A DNA stretch of 64,000 nt, from NCBI GenBank assembly GCA_029968055.1, contig JASCNX010000004.1, positions 434,001 through 498,000 of the forward strand, given 5' to 3'. This document shows positions 1 through 9,416 of the stretch, one piece after another; the stretch's first letter is position 1; every line of letters begins with the position of its first letter. The DNA is from Xenophilus aerolatus (GTDB lineage: Bacteria; Pseudomonadota; Gammaproteobacteria; Burkholderiales; Burkholderiaceae_C). A model generated the notes under the pieces. The model was given only the letters and a program-made list of their open reading frames with translations, searched no databases and was not told the origin of the DNA. A program made the position numbers and the translations under genes.

Positions 1-808
1 GCGGGTCCTGCGCGTCGATACGCACACGGTTGGCCACCAGCGTGAGGCGGTCGCCGTTGTCCAGCGTGAGGCCGAGCTTGCCGTTGGCCAGATCGCGCCG
101 CGCGGCGCTGTGCTCGCGCCAGCCCTCGGTGTCGAAGCGGCTGGCGCTGAAGAGGTAGTCGATGGCCGCGCCGCCGGGGCCGCCCCGCGACCGCGCGCCG
201 CTGAGCTGCAGGCCCTGCCGCCAGGTGCCGAAGCTGCCGCCCGCGGCCGAATACTGCAGGCGCGGCGCGCCCTCGCCGGTGGCGGTGAAGGCCTGCAGCA
301 CGCCGCCCGAGGAGTTGCCGTACAGGGCCGAGAAGGGCCCGCGCAGCACCTCGATGTGGTCGAGCGAGGCGATGTCGATGTTGGAGGTCTGGCCCTGCCC
401 GTCGGGCAAGGTGGCCGGGATGCCGTCGACGTAGATGCGCACGCCGCGCACGCCGAAGGTGGAGCGCGCCCCGAAGCCGCGGATGGACAGCTGCAGGTCC
501 TGCGCGAAGTTGTAGCGGTTCTGCAGCTGCAGGCCCGGCACGCCGGCCAGGCTTTCGGTGAGCTGGGCCTGCAGCCGGCTGTCGCGCGCCTCCTCGCCCT
601 CCACCCGGTCGACCGAACCGGCCAGGTCGAAGGGCGCGACCTGGCCGCGCGGCACGCTGACCGTCACCGCGTCGAGCATCGGCGCGGCCGCAGGCGTTGG
701 CTCTGCCGGCGCGGACTGTGCGGCGGCCAGGCAGGGCATGGCCCAGGCCATCCAGGCCATCCGTGCGGTCAGGGAGCGAAGGAGCGGCGGCTGCGTCATG
801 CGACGCAT
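1..808 (-). CDS. TonB-dependent outer-membrane receptor, 3' end cut by window edge
   Basis: Only the N-terminal ~265 residues are inside the window. The frame starts with a signal peptide (hydrophobic stretch ending AMPCLAAAQS) followed by a linker and a TonB plug domain: the segments SIRGFGARSTFGVRG, VYVDG-like IYVDGIPATLPDGQG and IEVLRGPFSALYGNSSGG are classical plug motifs. The plug blocks the barrel pore and moves when TonB engages, letting a metal chelate or similar ligand into the periplasm. Two in-frame ATGs exist (808 and 799); neither has a clear ribosome binding site. It lies downstream of a PepSY/siderophore-receptor cluster on the same strand, so an iron-related ligand is likely, but the substrate cannot be read from the plug alone and the gap of about 110 bp may hold its own promoter. 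Confidence 0.85.
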   Translation of the reverse strand, partial: MRRMTQPPLLRSLTARMAWMAWAMPCLAAAQSAPAEPTPAAAPMLDAVTVSVPRGQVAPFDLAGSVDRVEGEEARDSRLQAQLTESLAGVPGLQLQNRYNFAQDLQLSIRGFGARSTFGVRGVRIYVDGIPATLPDGQGQTSNIDIASLDHIEVLRGPFSALYGNSSGGVLQAFTATGEGAPRLQYSAAGGSFGTWRQGLQLSGARSRGGPGGAAIDYLFSASRFDTEGWREHSAARRDLANGKLGLTLDNGDRLTLVANRVRIDAQDP

Positions 809-921
809 TGTGTGGGCACCGCGCACCTGGGTGTTGGGTCAAGGCCCCACGCGATGAATGCTGCAGCCGCGCGCGCATCGGCGGGGCGCACCGCTGGCCG
901 GTTCGACCCGGCCTCAGCGCT

Positions 922-1110
922 TCAGCCGCGCCCCCGCAGCCATCCGAACCACAGGCACACCGCGGCGGGAATGCCCAGCGTCACCCAGGCCAGCATGTCG
1001 CCGAAGCCGCCGTCGCTGAAGAGCGCCGACACCAGGCCGATGGCGGTGAGCACGCCCATCGCGATCGGCCAGCCCCACAGGGCCATGAAAGGGCGAGAAG
1101 GCTGCTTCAT
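922..1110 (-). CDS. small membrane protein (62 aa) linked to PepSY protein
   Basis: A 62-residue protein with two hydrophobic segments (about residues 9-30 and 38-56) ending in a basic tail (WLRGRG). Its start codon overlaps the stop of the upstream PepSY gene by 4 bp (ATGA), which argues strongly for real, coupled translation despite its size. Small proteins of this look, rich in Trp and with a WGWP-type N-terminus, recur beside PepSY membrane proteins in iron-uptake loci. I do not know a defined activity; an accessory role to the PepSY protein in ferric-siderophore reduction is inference. Confidence 0.75.
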   Translation of the reverse strand: MKQPSRPFMALWGWPIAMGVLTAIGLVSALFSDGGFGDMLAWVTLGIPAAVCLWFGWLRGRG

Positions 1111-2327
1111 GGCGCGCCTTCCAGGCCGTCGAGCTGCCTGCTGCTGGTGCGCGTGGCGGCGGCCGGCGACAGGGGTGGCGCGCCCGGCACCGCCGCAGGG
1201 GCCGGCGCCGGCTTCGGCCCGTGCGCGTGCGTGGGCTGCCCCTTGCGCAGCCACAGGTACAGCCCGCTGCCCAGCACGATGATGGTGACGATGTCCAGCA
1301 GCGCCCACAGGATCTGCATCGGCATGCCGCCGTAGTCGCCGAAATGCAGCGGCTGCGACACCAGCAGCGCCGTGAGGTACCACGGCAGCTTCGGTGCCGC
1401 GGTGACCTCGGCCGTCCTGGCGTCGACCAGCACGGGCTGCAGCAGCTTCGAGGTGAAGGGCTCGTTGCCCTTGAGGAAGAAGGTCGTGTGGTGCGGGCTG
1501 GAGAACGCCGTGCCGGGGAAGGCGATGAACGACAGCTTGGTGTTCGGCGCCTGCGCCTGCGCGACCTCGAGCGAGCGTTGCACCGAGCCGCGTTCGGCCA
1601 CCGGCACCAGCGGCTGCCCCTGGTAGGGCACCAACAGGGCGCTGAGCTGGTCGTGCTGCCAGTACTTGATGACGAGGTCGGCCCAGGTGTTGATCATCCC
1701 GGTGGCGCCCACGACGAAGACCCACACCAGCGTGACGATGCCCAGCAGGTTGTGCAGGTCCAGCCACTTCAGTCGGGTGCGGCGGTCGCGTCGCACGGTG
1801 CCGAAGTCCAGCTTGCGCATGAAAGGCGAGTACAGCACCGCGCCGCTGACGACCGCCACCAGCAGCAGCAGCCCCATCAAGCCCAGGAACAGCTTGCCCG
1901 GCAGCCCCGCGAAGAGGTCGACGTGCAGCTTGAACATCACGTACATGAAGCCCTGGTCGAAGCGCGGCTGCGCCAGCACCTGGGCCGTGCGCGCGTCGAT
2001 GGCCACGGAGCGGAAGTCGTCGGTGGGCGCCGGCGTGGGCGTCATGGTGACGAACCACAGGTTGTCGTCGTCCTCGGCCTTGGACGCGAACTGCACGACC
2101 CGGTCGGGGTGCTGCGCGCGCGCCACATCCAGAATGCGGTCCAGGCTCTGGTGCGGCGTGCCCGCTGCCATCTTCGGCGCTTCCACCTCGGTGCCCAGCA
2201 GGTGCCCGATCTCGTGGTGGAAGATCAGCGGCAGGCCGGTGATGCACAGCAGCAGCATGAAGGCGGTGCAGACGATGCTGCTCCACTTGTGCACCCAGGC
2301 CCAGGTCTTGATCGATCGGCTGTTCAT
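1107..2327 (-). CDS. PepSY-associated TM helix protein, putative siderophore-linked inner-membrane reductase
   Basis: 406 residues from the ATG at 2327 (MNSRSIKTW...), preferred over an upstream in-frame ATG because it leaves the usual short cytoplasmic N-terminus WVHKW before helix 1. Features in order: TM helix about 16-36, the HHEIGHLLG segment at 37-45, a periplasmic PepSY-like region, a second helix (LGLMGLLLLVAVV), a third (LLGIVTLVWVFVVG), another periplasmic stretch and a final helix near residue 370, then a low-complexity Ala/Pro tail. Members of the PepSY_TM family next to TonB receptors (for example PiuB- and FoxB-type proteins) are thought to reduce ferric siderophores at the inner membrane. 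It starts 29 bp after the siderophore receptor and overlaps the next small gene, so all three are one transcript. Confidence 0.85.
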   Translation of the reverse strand: MNSRSIKTWAWVHKWSSIVCTAFMLLLCITGLPLIFHHEIGHLLGTEVEAPKMAAGTPHQSLDRILDVARAQHPDRVVQFASKAEDDDNLWFVTMTPTPAPTDDFRSVAIDARTAQVLAQPRFDQGFMYVMFKLHVDLFAGLPGKLFLGLMGLLLLVAVVSGAVLYSPFMRKLDFGTVRRDRRTRLKWLDLHNLLGIVTLVWVFVVGATGMINTWADLVIKYWQHDQLSALLVPYQGQPLVPVAERGSVQRSLEVAQAQAPNTKLSFIAFPGTAFSSPHHTTFFLKGNEPFTSKLLQPVLVDARTAEVTAAPKLPWYLTALLVSQPLHFGDYGGMPMQILWALLDIVTIIVLGSGLYLWLRKGQPTHAHGPKPAPAPAAVPGAPPLSPAAATRTSSRQLDGLEGAP

Positions 2328-2356
2328 CGTGGTCGGAGTGTGCAGGACGCCGGGCG

Positions 2357-4513
2357 TCAGAAGCGGTAGGTGGCGCTGGCCACCACGTTGCGACGCGCGC
2401 CCCACCAGCAGTCGCCGCGGGCCAGGCAGGTGCTGAAGTAGTTCTTGTCGGTCGCATTGTTGATGTTGAGCGCGTAGCGCCAGCGCTCGGTGTCGTAGGC
2501 GAAGACCAGGTCGAGCAGCGCGGCGCTCGGCACACGCGGCCCGTAGCCGCCGTAGGAGGTGTCGCGGAAGGCGCCCATGTAGCGCACACCCGCGCCGGCC
2601 GAGAAGCCGTTGACGCCCGCGATGGAGAAGCGGTACTTGGCCCAGATGCTGGTCTGGTGGCGCGGCAGGCCTTCGAGCTGCGTGTCGAGGTCGGTGTAGT
2701 TGTAGTGGGCGATCAGGTCGAGGTCGCGGCCCACGGTACCGCGGGCCTCGAGCTCGACCCCGCGGGTGCGCGTGCGCCCAAGCTGGTCGTAGGTGTAGGG
2801 GCCGGTCTGCTGCACCTGGTTCTTTTCTTTCAGGTCATACACCGCGGCGCTGAATGCGAGGCTGCGGCCCGCCGGCTCGTACTTGACGCCCGCCTCCCAC
2901 TGCTCGCCGCGCAGGGGTTTGAAGATCTGGCCGTTGACGGCCGACTGCGGGGTGAAGGATTCCGCGTAGCTGATGTAGGGCGACCAGCCCGAGTCGAAGG
3001 CGTACATCAGCCCCAGGCGCTTGGTGGTGGCCGACGCCTTGTCGGAATCGCTTCCTTCGGCGCTCGACACCGCGCGGTCGTGCCGCAAGCCCGCCACGAC
3101 GATCCACGGCCCGAGCTTCATCTGGTCCTGCAGGTAGAAGCCCGACTGGCGCTGGCGGGTCTTGGGGTTGGGTGTGCGCACGCCAGCGGCCACGTTGCCG
3201 TAGACGGGCAGGTAGGCGTCGATCGTGCTGTAGCCCGAGTAGTCCGTCCAGGTGCGTTCGCGCGAGCGCGTGAAGTCGGCGCCCAAGAGCAGCGTGTGCT
3301 GCAGCGCGCCCGTGCTGAAGCGGCCCTCGACATGGCTGTCGAGGTTGGTGATCTGCTGCTCGGTGCGCGAGTTGGAGGTGTAGCGGCCGAGCATGCGCTT
3401 GAAGATCGGGTCGACACCCCAGCCGCCCGGGCCGGCGTCGACGCCATTGCCGTAGAAATCGCCCCAGTGGTAGAGGCCGTCGTTGACGTTGCGCGCGACG
3501 CGGAAATTCTGGCGCACGGCCCACTGGTCGTTGAACCGGTGTTCGAACAGCCAGCCGAAGGACTTGCGCTGGCTGTCGTAGTAGTCGCCCGGCTCGCCGA
3601 TGAAGCGGTTGCGCGGCAACTGGCCGTTGGGGTTGGGCAGCAGCGTGCCCTCCCATGGGAAGAACTGCGAGGAGCTGCCGCTCTTGTCCTTCTGGTAGAG
3701 CCCTTGCAAGGTGAGCGAGGTCATGGCCGTCGGCCGCCAGGTGAGCGAGGGCGCGAGCAGCACGCGGTCGTCGGGCACGTGATCGACCTGCGTGCCCGAC
3801 TTGCGCCCCAGCGCGATGAGGCGATACGCCAGCGTGCCCTCGGCGTCGAGCGGGCCGGTCAGGTCGATCTGCAGCTGGCGGCGGTTGAAGCTGCCGTACT
3901 GCACGCCGATCTCGCGCTGCGCCTCGAACAGCGGCCGCTTGCTCACCATGTTGACCACGCCGGCCGCCGTGCCGGCGCCGAAGAGCATCCCCGAGGGGCC
4001 GCGCAGCACCTCGAGCCGTTCGAGTGTGTACGGATCGGTGCGCGTCGTGCTGGTGTAGTAGCCGTAGGCCTGCCGCAGGCCGTCGAGAAACACAGTCGGC
4101 TCCGTGCCGCGGATGCGCACCGAATCGGCACGCGAATCCAGGCCATAGGCGTCGGAGCGCACGCCCGCTGCGTAGGTGAGCGCATCCTGCAGGTTCGTGG
4201 CGCCTTGGTCCACGATCTGGTCGCGGGTAACCACCGTCACCGACTGCGGCGTCTCTGCCAGGGGGGTGTCGGTCTTGGTCGCGGTGGCGGCGTTCCTGGC
4301 GCGGTAGCCGATGACGGGCGAGGTGGCGGTCTCGCGCTCGGCGCTGGCATCCACCTGCACGGCCGGCAGGGTCGGCAACGGGCTGGCGGCGGCCGGCGCC
4401 TCCGGAGCCTGGGCCCGTGCGGTGCTGCCGAGGCCGAGACAGAGGGACGCGAGCATCGCCGGGAGTGCCGAGGGTCGCGCGGGGGTCGAAGTCAGGGATT
4501 GGGAGGACGACAT
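2357..4513 (-). CDS. TonB-dependent siderophore receptor (FhuA/FoxA/FpvA type)
   Basis: 718 residues: a signal peptide ending near residue 35 (STARAQA), then a plug domain with the siderophore-receptor hallmarks TPQSVTVVTRDQI, VRIRG and LEVLRGPSGMLFGAGT, then a 22-strand barrel finishing with the C-terminal aromatic residue expected for BAM recognition (...SATYRF). It imports a ferric siderophore (hydroxamate-like by family resemblance) through the outer membrane using TonB. It is first in a minus-strand operon with the PepSY protein and small membrane protein. A Fur-box-like palindrome sits at 4529-4543, just upstream of the start, consistent with iron repression. The exact siderophore is not deducible. 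Confidence 0.93.
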   Translation of the reverse strand: MSSSQSLTSTPARPSALPAMLASLCLGLGSTARAQAPEAPAAASPLPTLPAVQVDASAERETATSPVIGYRARNAATATKTDTPLAETPQSVTVVTRDQIVDQGATNLQDALTYAAGVRSDAYGLDSRADSVRIRGTEPTVFLDGLRQAYGYYTSTTRTDPYTLERLEVLRGPSGMLFGAGTAAGVVNMVSKRPLFEAQREIGVQYGSFNRRQLQIDLTGPLDAEGTLAYRLIALGRKSGTQVDHVPDDRVLLAPSLTWRPTAMTSLTLQGLYQKDKSGSSSQFFPWEGTLLPNPNGQLPRNRFIGEPGDYYDSQRKSFGWLFEHRFNDQWAVRQNFRVARNVNDGLYHWGDFYGNGVDAGPGGWGVDPIFKRMLGRYTSNSRTEQQITNLDSHVEGRFSTGALQHTLLLGADFTRSRERTWTDYSGYSTIDAYLPVYGNVAAGVRTPNPKTRQRQSGFYLQDQMKLGPWIVVAGLRHDRAVSSAEGSDSDKASATTKRLGLMYAFDSGWSPYISYAESFTPQSAVNGQIFKPLRGEQWEAGVKYEPAGRSLAFSAAVYDLKEKNQVQQTGPYTYDQLGRTRTRGVELEARGTVGRDLDLIAHYNYTDLDTQLEGLPRHQTSIWAKYRFSIAGVNGFSAGAGVRYMGAFRDTSYGGYGPRVPSAALLDLVFAYDTERWRYALNINNATDKNYFSTCLARGDCWWGARRNVVASATYRF

Positions 4514-4528
4514 CAGGCTGGAGTCAAT

Positions 4529-4543
4529 TGCGAGTGATTCGCA
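4529..4543. promoter_or_regulatory. Fur-box-like palindrome upstream of siderophore receptor
   Basis: TGCGA-GTGAT-TCGCA is a perfect 5-bp inverted repeat around a 5-bp centre, lying 16 bp upstream of the receptor start codon. Betaproteobacterial Fur boxes often have the form AATGCGAAT..., which this resembles on the minus strand (AATGCGAATCACTCGCAATT). The match to the classical 19-bp Fur consensus is only partial, so this is a context-supported call. Confidence 0.5.
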
Positions 4544-4693
4544 TTGTATTTATTAACGCAATGTGAACACGTCTTCGCCGCAGGGCGGTGGGGGCATTGC
4601 GCCCGCCGCTGTCACGGGTGCGCCACGCGTGCGCAGCACCATGGCTGGCCGGCGCGCTGTCGGACGGCCTCGCGACCGCGTTGCGGAGCCGCT

Positions 4694-4722
4694 CTTGAAA
4701 GCACCCGAAATAGCCTTATCAT
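4694..4722 (+). promoter_or_regulatory. groESL promoter (sigma-70 / heat-shock hybrid)
   Basis: TTGAAA at 4695-4700 and TATCAT at 4717-4722 are spaced by 16 bp. The extended CTTGAAA at 4694-4700 also matches the -35 of sigma-32 promoters, while the -10 side fits sigma-70 better. The -10 overlaps the first base of the CIRCE operator, as expected for HrcA repression. The rest of the interval between the receptor start and groES (about 4546-4690) shows nothing I can name. Confidence 0.65.
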
Positions 4723-4748
4723 TAGCACTCGCTGGGGTCGAGTGCTAA
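4722..4748. promoter_or_regulatory. CIRCE operator (HrcA binding site)
   Basis: TTAGCACTC (4722-4730), a 9-bp spacer, and GAGTGCTAA (4740-4748): an exact match to the CIRCE consensus. HrcA binds this inverted repeat and represses groESL until misfolded protein titrates GroEL away from HrcA. It lies about 100 bp upstream of groES and overlaps the promoter -10. Confidence 0.97.
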
Positions 4749-4849
4749 CAACACGTGGCACCACCCCAAGTCGATCGGACCGCCGGCCGGTTCTTCCAGG
4801 CCCGGCAGTCCACAGAACCAACCCCGTTTCTCATATCCCAGGAGATGCA

Positions 4850-5140
4850 ATGAAACTTCGTCCTTTGGCCGATCGCGTGATCGTCAAGCGCATTGACAGC
4901 GAAACCAAGACCGCCTCGGGCATCGTGATTCCCGACGCCGCCGCCGAGAAGCCCGACCAGGGTGAAGTGCTGGCCGTGGGTCCCGGCAAGCGCAACGACA
5001 AGGGCGATCTCTCGGCCCTGACCGTCAAGGTCGGCGACCGCGTGCTGTTCGGCAAGTACTCGGGCCAGACCGTGAAGGTCGACGGCGACGAGTTGCTCGT
5101 CATGAAGGAAGACGACCTGTTCGCGGTCGTCGAGAAGTAA
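4850..5140 (+). CDS. groES: co-chaperonin GroES
   Basis: 96 residues, the normal GroES length, opening [14 protein letters not shown] and carrying the mobile loop (about residues 17-32, ...[11 protein letters not shown]) that docks on GroEL, plus the C-terminal [15 protein letters not shown] strand. It forms the heptameric lid on the GroEL cage in the cytoplasm. A good ribosome binding site (AGGAG) precedes the ATG. It is 32 bp ahead of groEL and expressed from the CIRCE-controlled promoter. Confidence 0.99.
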   Translation: MKLRPLADRVIVKRIDSETKTASGIVIPDAAAEKPDQGEVLAVGPGKRNDKGDLSALTVKVGDRVLFGKYSGQTVKVDGDELLVMKEDDLFAVVEK

Positions 5141-5154
5141 TCCATTCCCCCTGA

Positions 5155-6825
<1,671 letters not shown>

Positions 6826-6874
6826 GCCCACGGGCCGGGAGGAACACCTTCCCGGCCACGCCGCTCTGTCGAGC

Positions 6875-6906
6875 AAAAAGAGCCGGGCATGCCCGGCTCT
6901 TTTTTT
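6875..6906 (+). terminator. rho-independent terminator of groESL
   Basis: Stem AGAGCCGGGC / GCCCGGCTCT (6879-6900) with almost no loop, flanked by an A-run before and eight Ts after. Because the A-run mirrors the T-run it can also terminate the convergent minus-strand phosphoesterase transcript. Confidence 0.92.
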
Positions 6907-6940
6907 TGTTTCCGCGTGGGGCCGCCGCGCCGACTGCGGC

Positions 6941-8059
6941 CTACCAGCCGCCGCCGTTGCGGTTCGGCCCACGCTGCGTACCGTCGATCCCGGCCGGCGC
7001 CCAGGCGCCGATGGTGTGGCAGGCATGGCCCGGCGCCACCAGCTGATGGCGGCGCGGCAGGTCGTCCGCGGGCCGCACCAGCACCTCGACGCTGTCGCAG
7101 GCCTCGCCGCAGCGCACCACGGCCCGGCGCAGACCGGCACCGACGCCCTCCAGGCTGGCATGCCAGAGGCCGGCGCCCTCCTCCCGCATGCGGACCGGCG
7201 CCCCGCCGTCCAGCGACACCTCCATGGGCGCCGTGCTGCTGCCGATGCGCCGTGCCACGACCTGCAGCACGCCGGGCCGCGGCACCTGGCGCGCATCGGT
7301 CACGCGCGTGAGCAGGCGCACGTCGCAAGGACTCACGATCTGCACGTGCGGCCAGGGCTGGCCGATGCGGCGGAAGCGCACGCTCGGCACCCCGCCATGG
7401 ACGCACACGAGCGAAAAGCCGGGCAGCCCGCCGTCTTCCTCGACCTGCGCGGTGGAGCGCGTGGCGCCGTAGACCACCCAGCCGTCGTTGAGCAGCTCGT
7501 TGTAGTGCGTGTGGCCCGTGTCGACGAACGCGACCCGGGCGTCGGCGAACAGGCGCGCCAGCGCCTCGCCGCCGGCCGCCATGTCGCCGGGAAAGGTGTG
7601 CATGAACACCAGCGGCGTCTGCCCCTCGGCCTGCGCCCGAGCGAGTTCGCGCGTCGCGCGATGCAGGTGGTGCGCGCTCAACCGGAAGTCGGGGCCGCCC
7701 TGCCCCGCGCTCACCACGTCCAGGAAGATGCAGCGGTGGCCGGCGAACACCTCGACCTCGGGCCGGTGTTCCGGCGCGACGAAGGCCTCGTAGGTGGCCA
7801 AGCTGCCGCCCTCGAAATCGTGGTCGCCCGGTATCGCTCGCCACGGCAGCTTCAGCGCGCTCATCGCGTCGACGATCGCCGCGTACTGCGGCGCGGTGGC
7901 GTGGTTCGCGTTGTCGCCGGGCAGGTAGACGAAGGCGGCGTCCCCGGCATGGGCGTTGGCCTCTTCCACGATCTGCCGCAGCCGCGGCAGGGCCGTCCAG
8001 CCGTCGGCCTCGTCCATGTGCAGGTCGCCGACATGCAGCCAGCAGATCGACGACGTCAT
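6941..8059 (-). CDS. calcineurin-like metallophosphoesterase
   Basis: 372 residues. The dimetal phosphoesterase motifs occur in order in the N-terminal two thirds: GDLH (residues 11-14), GDNANH (48-53), GDHD (78-81), a single His154 in FMHTFPGD and GHTH (182-185). No signal peptide is seen, so it is cytoplasmic. About 150 C-terminal residues look like a separate beta-rich domain. The ATG overlaps the stop of the upstream MFS gene by 4 bp. Substrates of this family range from cyclic nucleotides to phospholipids and nothing here decides between them; the coupling to two transporters is the main clue. It ends in a convergent arrangement with groEL. Confidence 0.88.
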   Translation of the reverse strand: MTSSICWLHVGDLHMDEADGWTALPRLRQIVEEANAHAGDAAFVYLPGDNANHATAPQYAAIVDAMSALKLPWRAIPGDHDFEGGSLATYEAFVAPEHRPEVEVFAGHRCIFLDVVSAGQGGPDFRLSAHHLHRATRELARAQAEGQTPLVFMHTFPGDMAAGGEALARLFADARVAFVDTGHTHYNELLNDGWVVYGATRSTAQVEEDGGLPGFSLVCVHGGVPSVRFRRIGQPWPHVQIVSPCDVRLLTRVTDARQVPRPGVLQVVARRIGSSTAPMEVSLDGGAPVRMREEGAGLWHASLEGVGAGLRRAVVRCGEACDSVEVLVRPADDLPRRHQLVAPGHACHTIGAWAPAGIDGTQRGPNRNGGGW

Positions 8060-9393
8060 GCGCCGGCCCTCCCGAGCACCGGCTGGCACACCGTCTCGCC
8101 CGCCGTGCCCGCACACGCCGGCATCAGCAGCGCCCCGAAGCCGACCCACAGCGCCACCGACACCAGCGCGAACGCGCCCAGCACATAGAAGGCAACGTGG
8201 TAGCCGAAGAGCTGCGCCAGCCAACCGCCGATCGCCGGCGACAGGCTGGCGCCCAGGCCCTGCACCGTCATCACCGCCCCCTGCCCCACATTGACACGGC
8301 CGGTGCCGCTCAGCAGGCAGGCCACCAACCCGGGCACCGCCACGCTCTGCAGGCCGGCACCGATGCCGTCGAGCGCCTGGACCGGCCACACGCCCCACGA
8401 CTCGATGAAGCTGCCGGCGAGCAGGCCGCGCACCGGCAGGGCGATGAACGACACCAGCATCACCAGCCAGTAGCCGCGGCCCGCGGCCATGCGCATCGCG
8501 AGCAGGGCCGTCACGATCATCACGCCCTGCGCCACCACCACCGTGAGCGCGGTGAACACCGCCGGGTTGCCCTTGCCCGCGCCCACGACGGCCAGGCCGT
8601 AGAGCGGCAGCATCGCGCCGTTGCCCAGGTGGAAGCAGGCCAGCGCGGCCGCCAGGATGAGCATGGGCCGGTTGCGGAGCAGCGTGCGCAGGCCTTGGGC
8701 CTGCTCGCCCTGTGCGTCGGCACTGCCCTCTCCCGGATCGCCGTGCGCGCCCTCCAGGCCGCGCGCCGCGCGGTGGTCGATCGCGCGCTCGGGGATCGCC
8801 AGCACCGACGCGATCGCGAACACGCCGAACGCAGCGGCCAGGAAGAAGATCGCCGGCATGCCGAATTCGAAGCCGAGCCAGCCCGACAGGCCGGCGCCGA
8901 TCATGTTGCCGGCATGGTTCCACGCCTGGTTGCGACCGTTCTGCGCATTGAAGCCGCGCTGGCGCACGATGCCCAGCGTCATGCCGGCGACCGCCGGCCC
9001 GATCGCGGCGCCGGCGATCGCCGTGGCGATCTGGCTCGTGGTGACGACGACCCAGGACTGCGACCACAGGATCAGGAACGAGGCCAGCACGGTGCAGATG
9101 CCGGTGACGATGACGACCAGCCGCTTGCGCGTGGTGCTGTCGATGAAGGCCCCTGCAGGCACCGTCATGAGCATTCCGGCGATGCCCCCTGCCGTCATCA
9201 CCGAGCCGATGGCCCCCGGCAGCCAGCCGCGCTGCTGCAGGAACACGCCGAGGAAGGGCCCGATGCCGGCCTGCATGTCCGCCATGAAGAAGTTGAGCGC
9301 GCACAGCGCCCGGGTGGCGCGCGTGCGCTCGGCGCCGCCGGCCTCGGGGGGCTTGCTCGCTGCGCCCAGTGCGGCAAGGGTCGTGGTGGACAT
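8056..9393 (-). CDS. major facilitator superfamily transporter
   Basis: 445 residues with about twelve hydrophobic segments in two halves split by a hydrophilic loop (around residues 200-235, rich in Gly, Glu and Ala). The N-terminal FMADMQAGIGPFLGVFLQQRG and the ...PAGAFIDSTTRKR loop between helices 2 and 3 are typical of MFS drug/metabolite exporters. It is downstream of an ArsB-like permease (23 bp gap) and overlaps the phosphoesterase gene by 4 bp, so the three form one unit. Whether it imports or exports, and what, cannot be told from sequence. Confidence 0.88.
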   Translation of the reverse strand: MSTTTLAALGAASKPPEAGGAERTRATRALCALNFFMADMQAGIGPFLGVFLQQRGWLPGAIGSVMTAGGIAGMLMTVPAGAFIDSTTRKRLVVIVTGICTVLASFLILWSQSWVVVTTSQIATAIAGAAIGPAVAGMTLGIVRQRGFNAQNGRNQAWNHAGNMIGAGLSGWLGFEFGMPAIFFLAAAFGVFAIASVLAIPERAIDHRAARGLEGAHGDPGEGSADAQGEQAQGLRTLLRNRPMLILAAALACFHLGNGAMLPLYGLAVVGAGKGNPAVFTALTVVVAQGVMIVTALLAMRMAAGRGYWLVMLVSFIALPVRGLLAGSFIESWGVWPVQALDGIGAGLQSVAVPGLVACLLSGTGRVNVGQGAVMTVQGLGASLSPAIGGWLAQLFGYHVAFYVLGAFALVSVALWVGFGALLMPACAGTAGETVCQPVLGRAGA

Positions 9394-9416
9394 CGCGAAA
9401 CTCCTGTCGGAAGGAT

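Noticed and set aside
4563..4748. 61-aa frame in the groES leader
   Set aside because: It spans the promoter and CIRCE operator and shows no conserved protein features.
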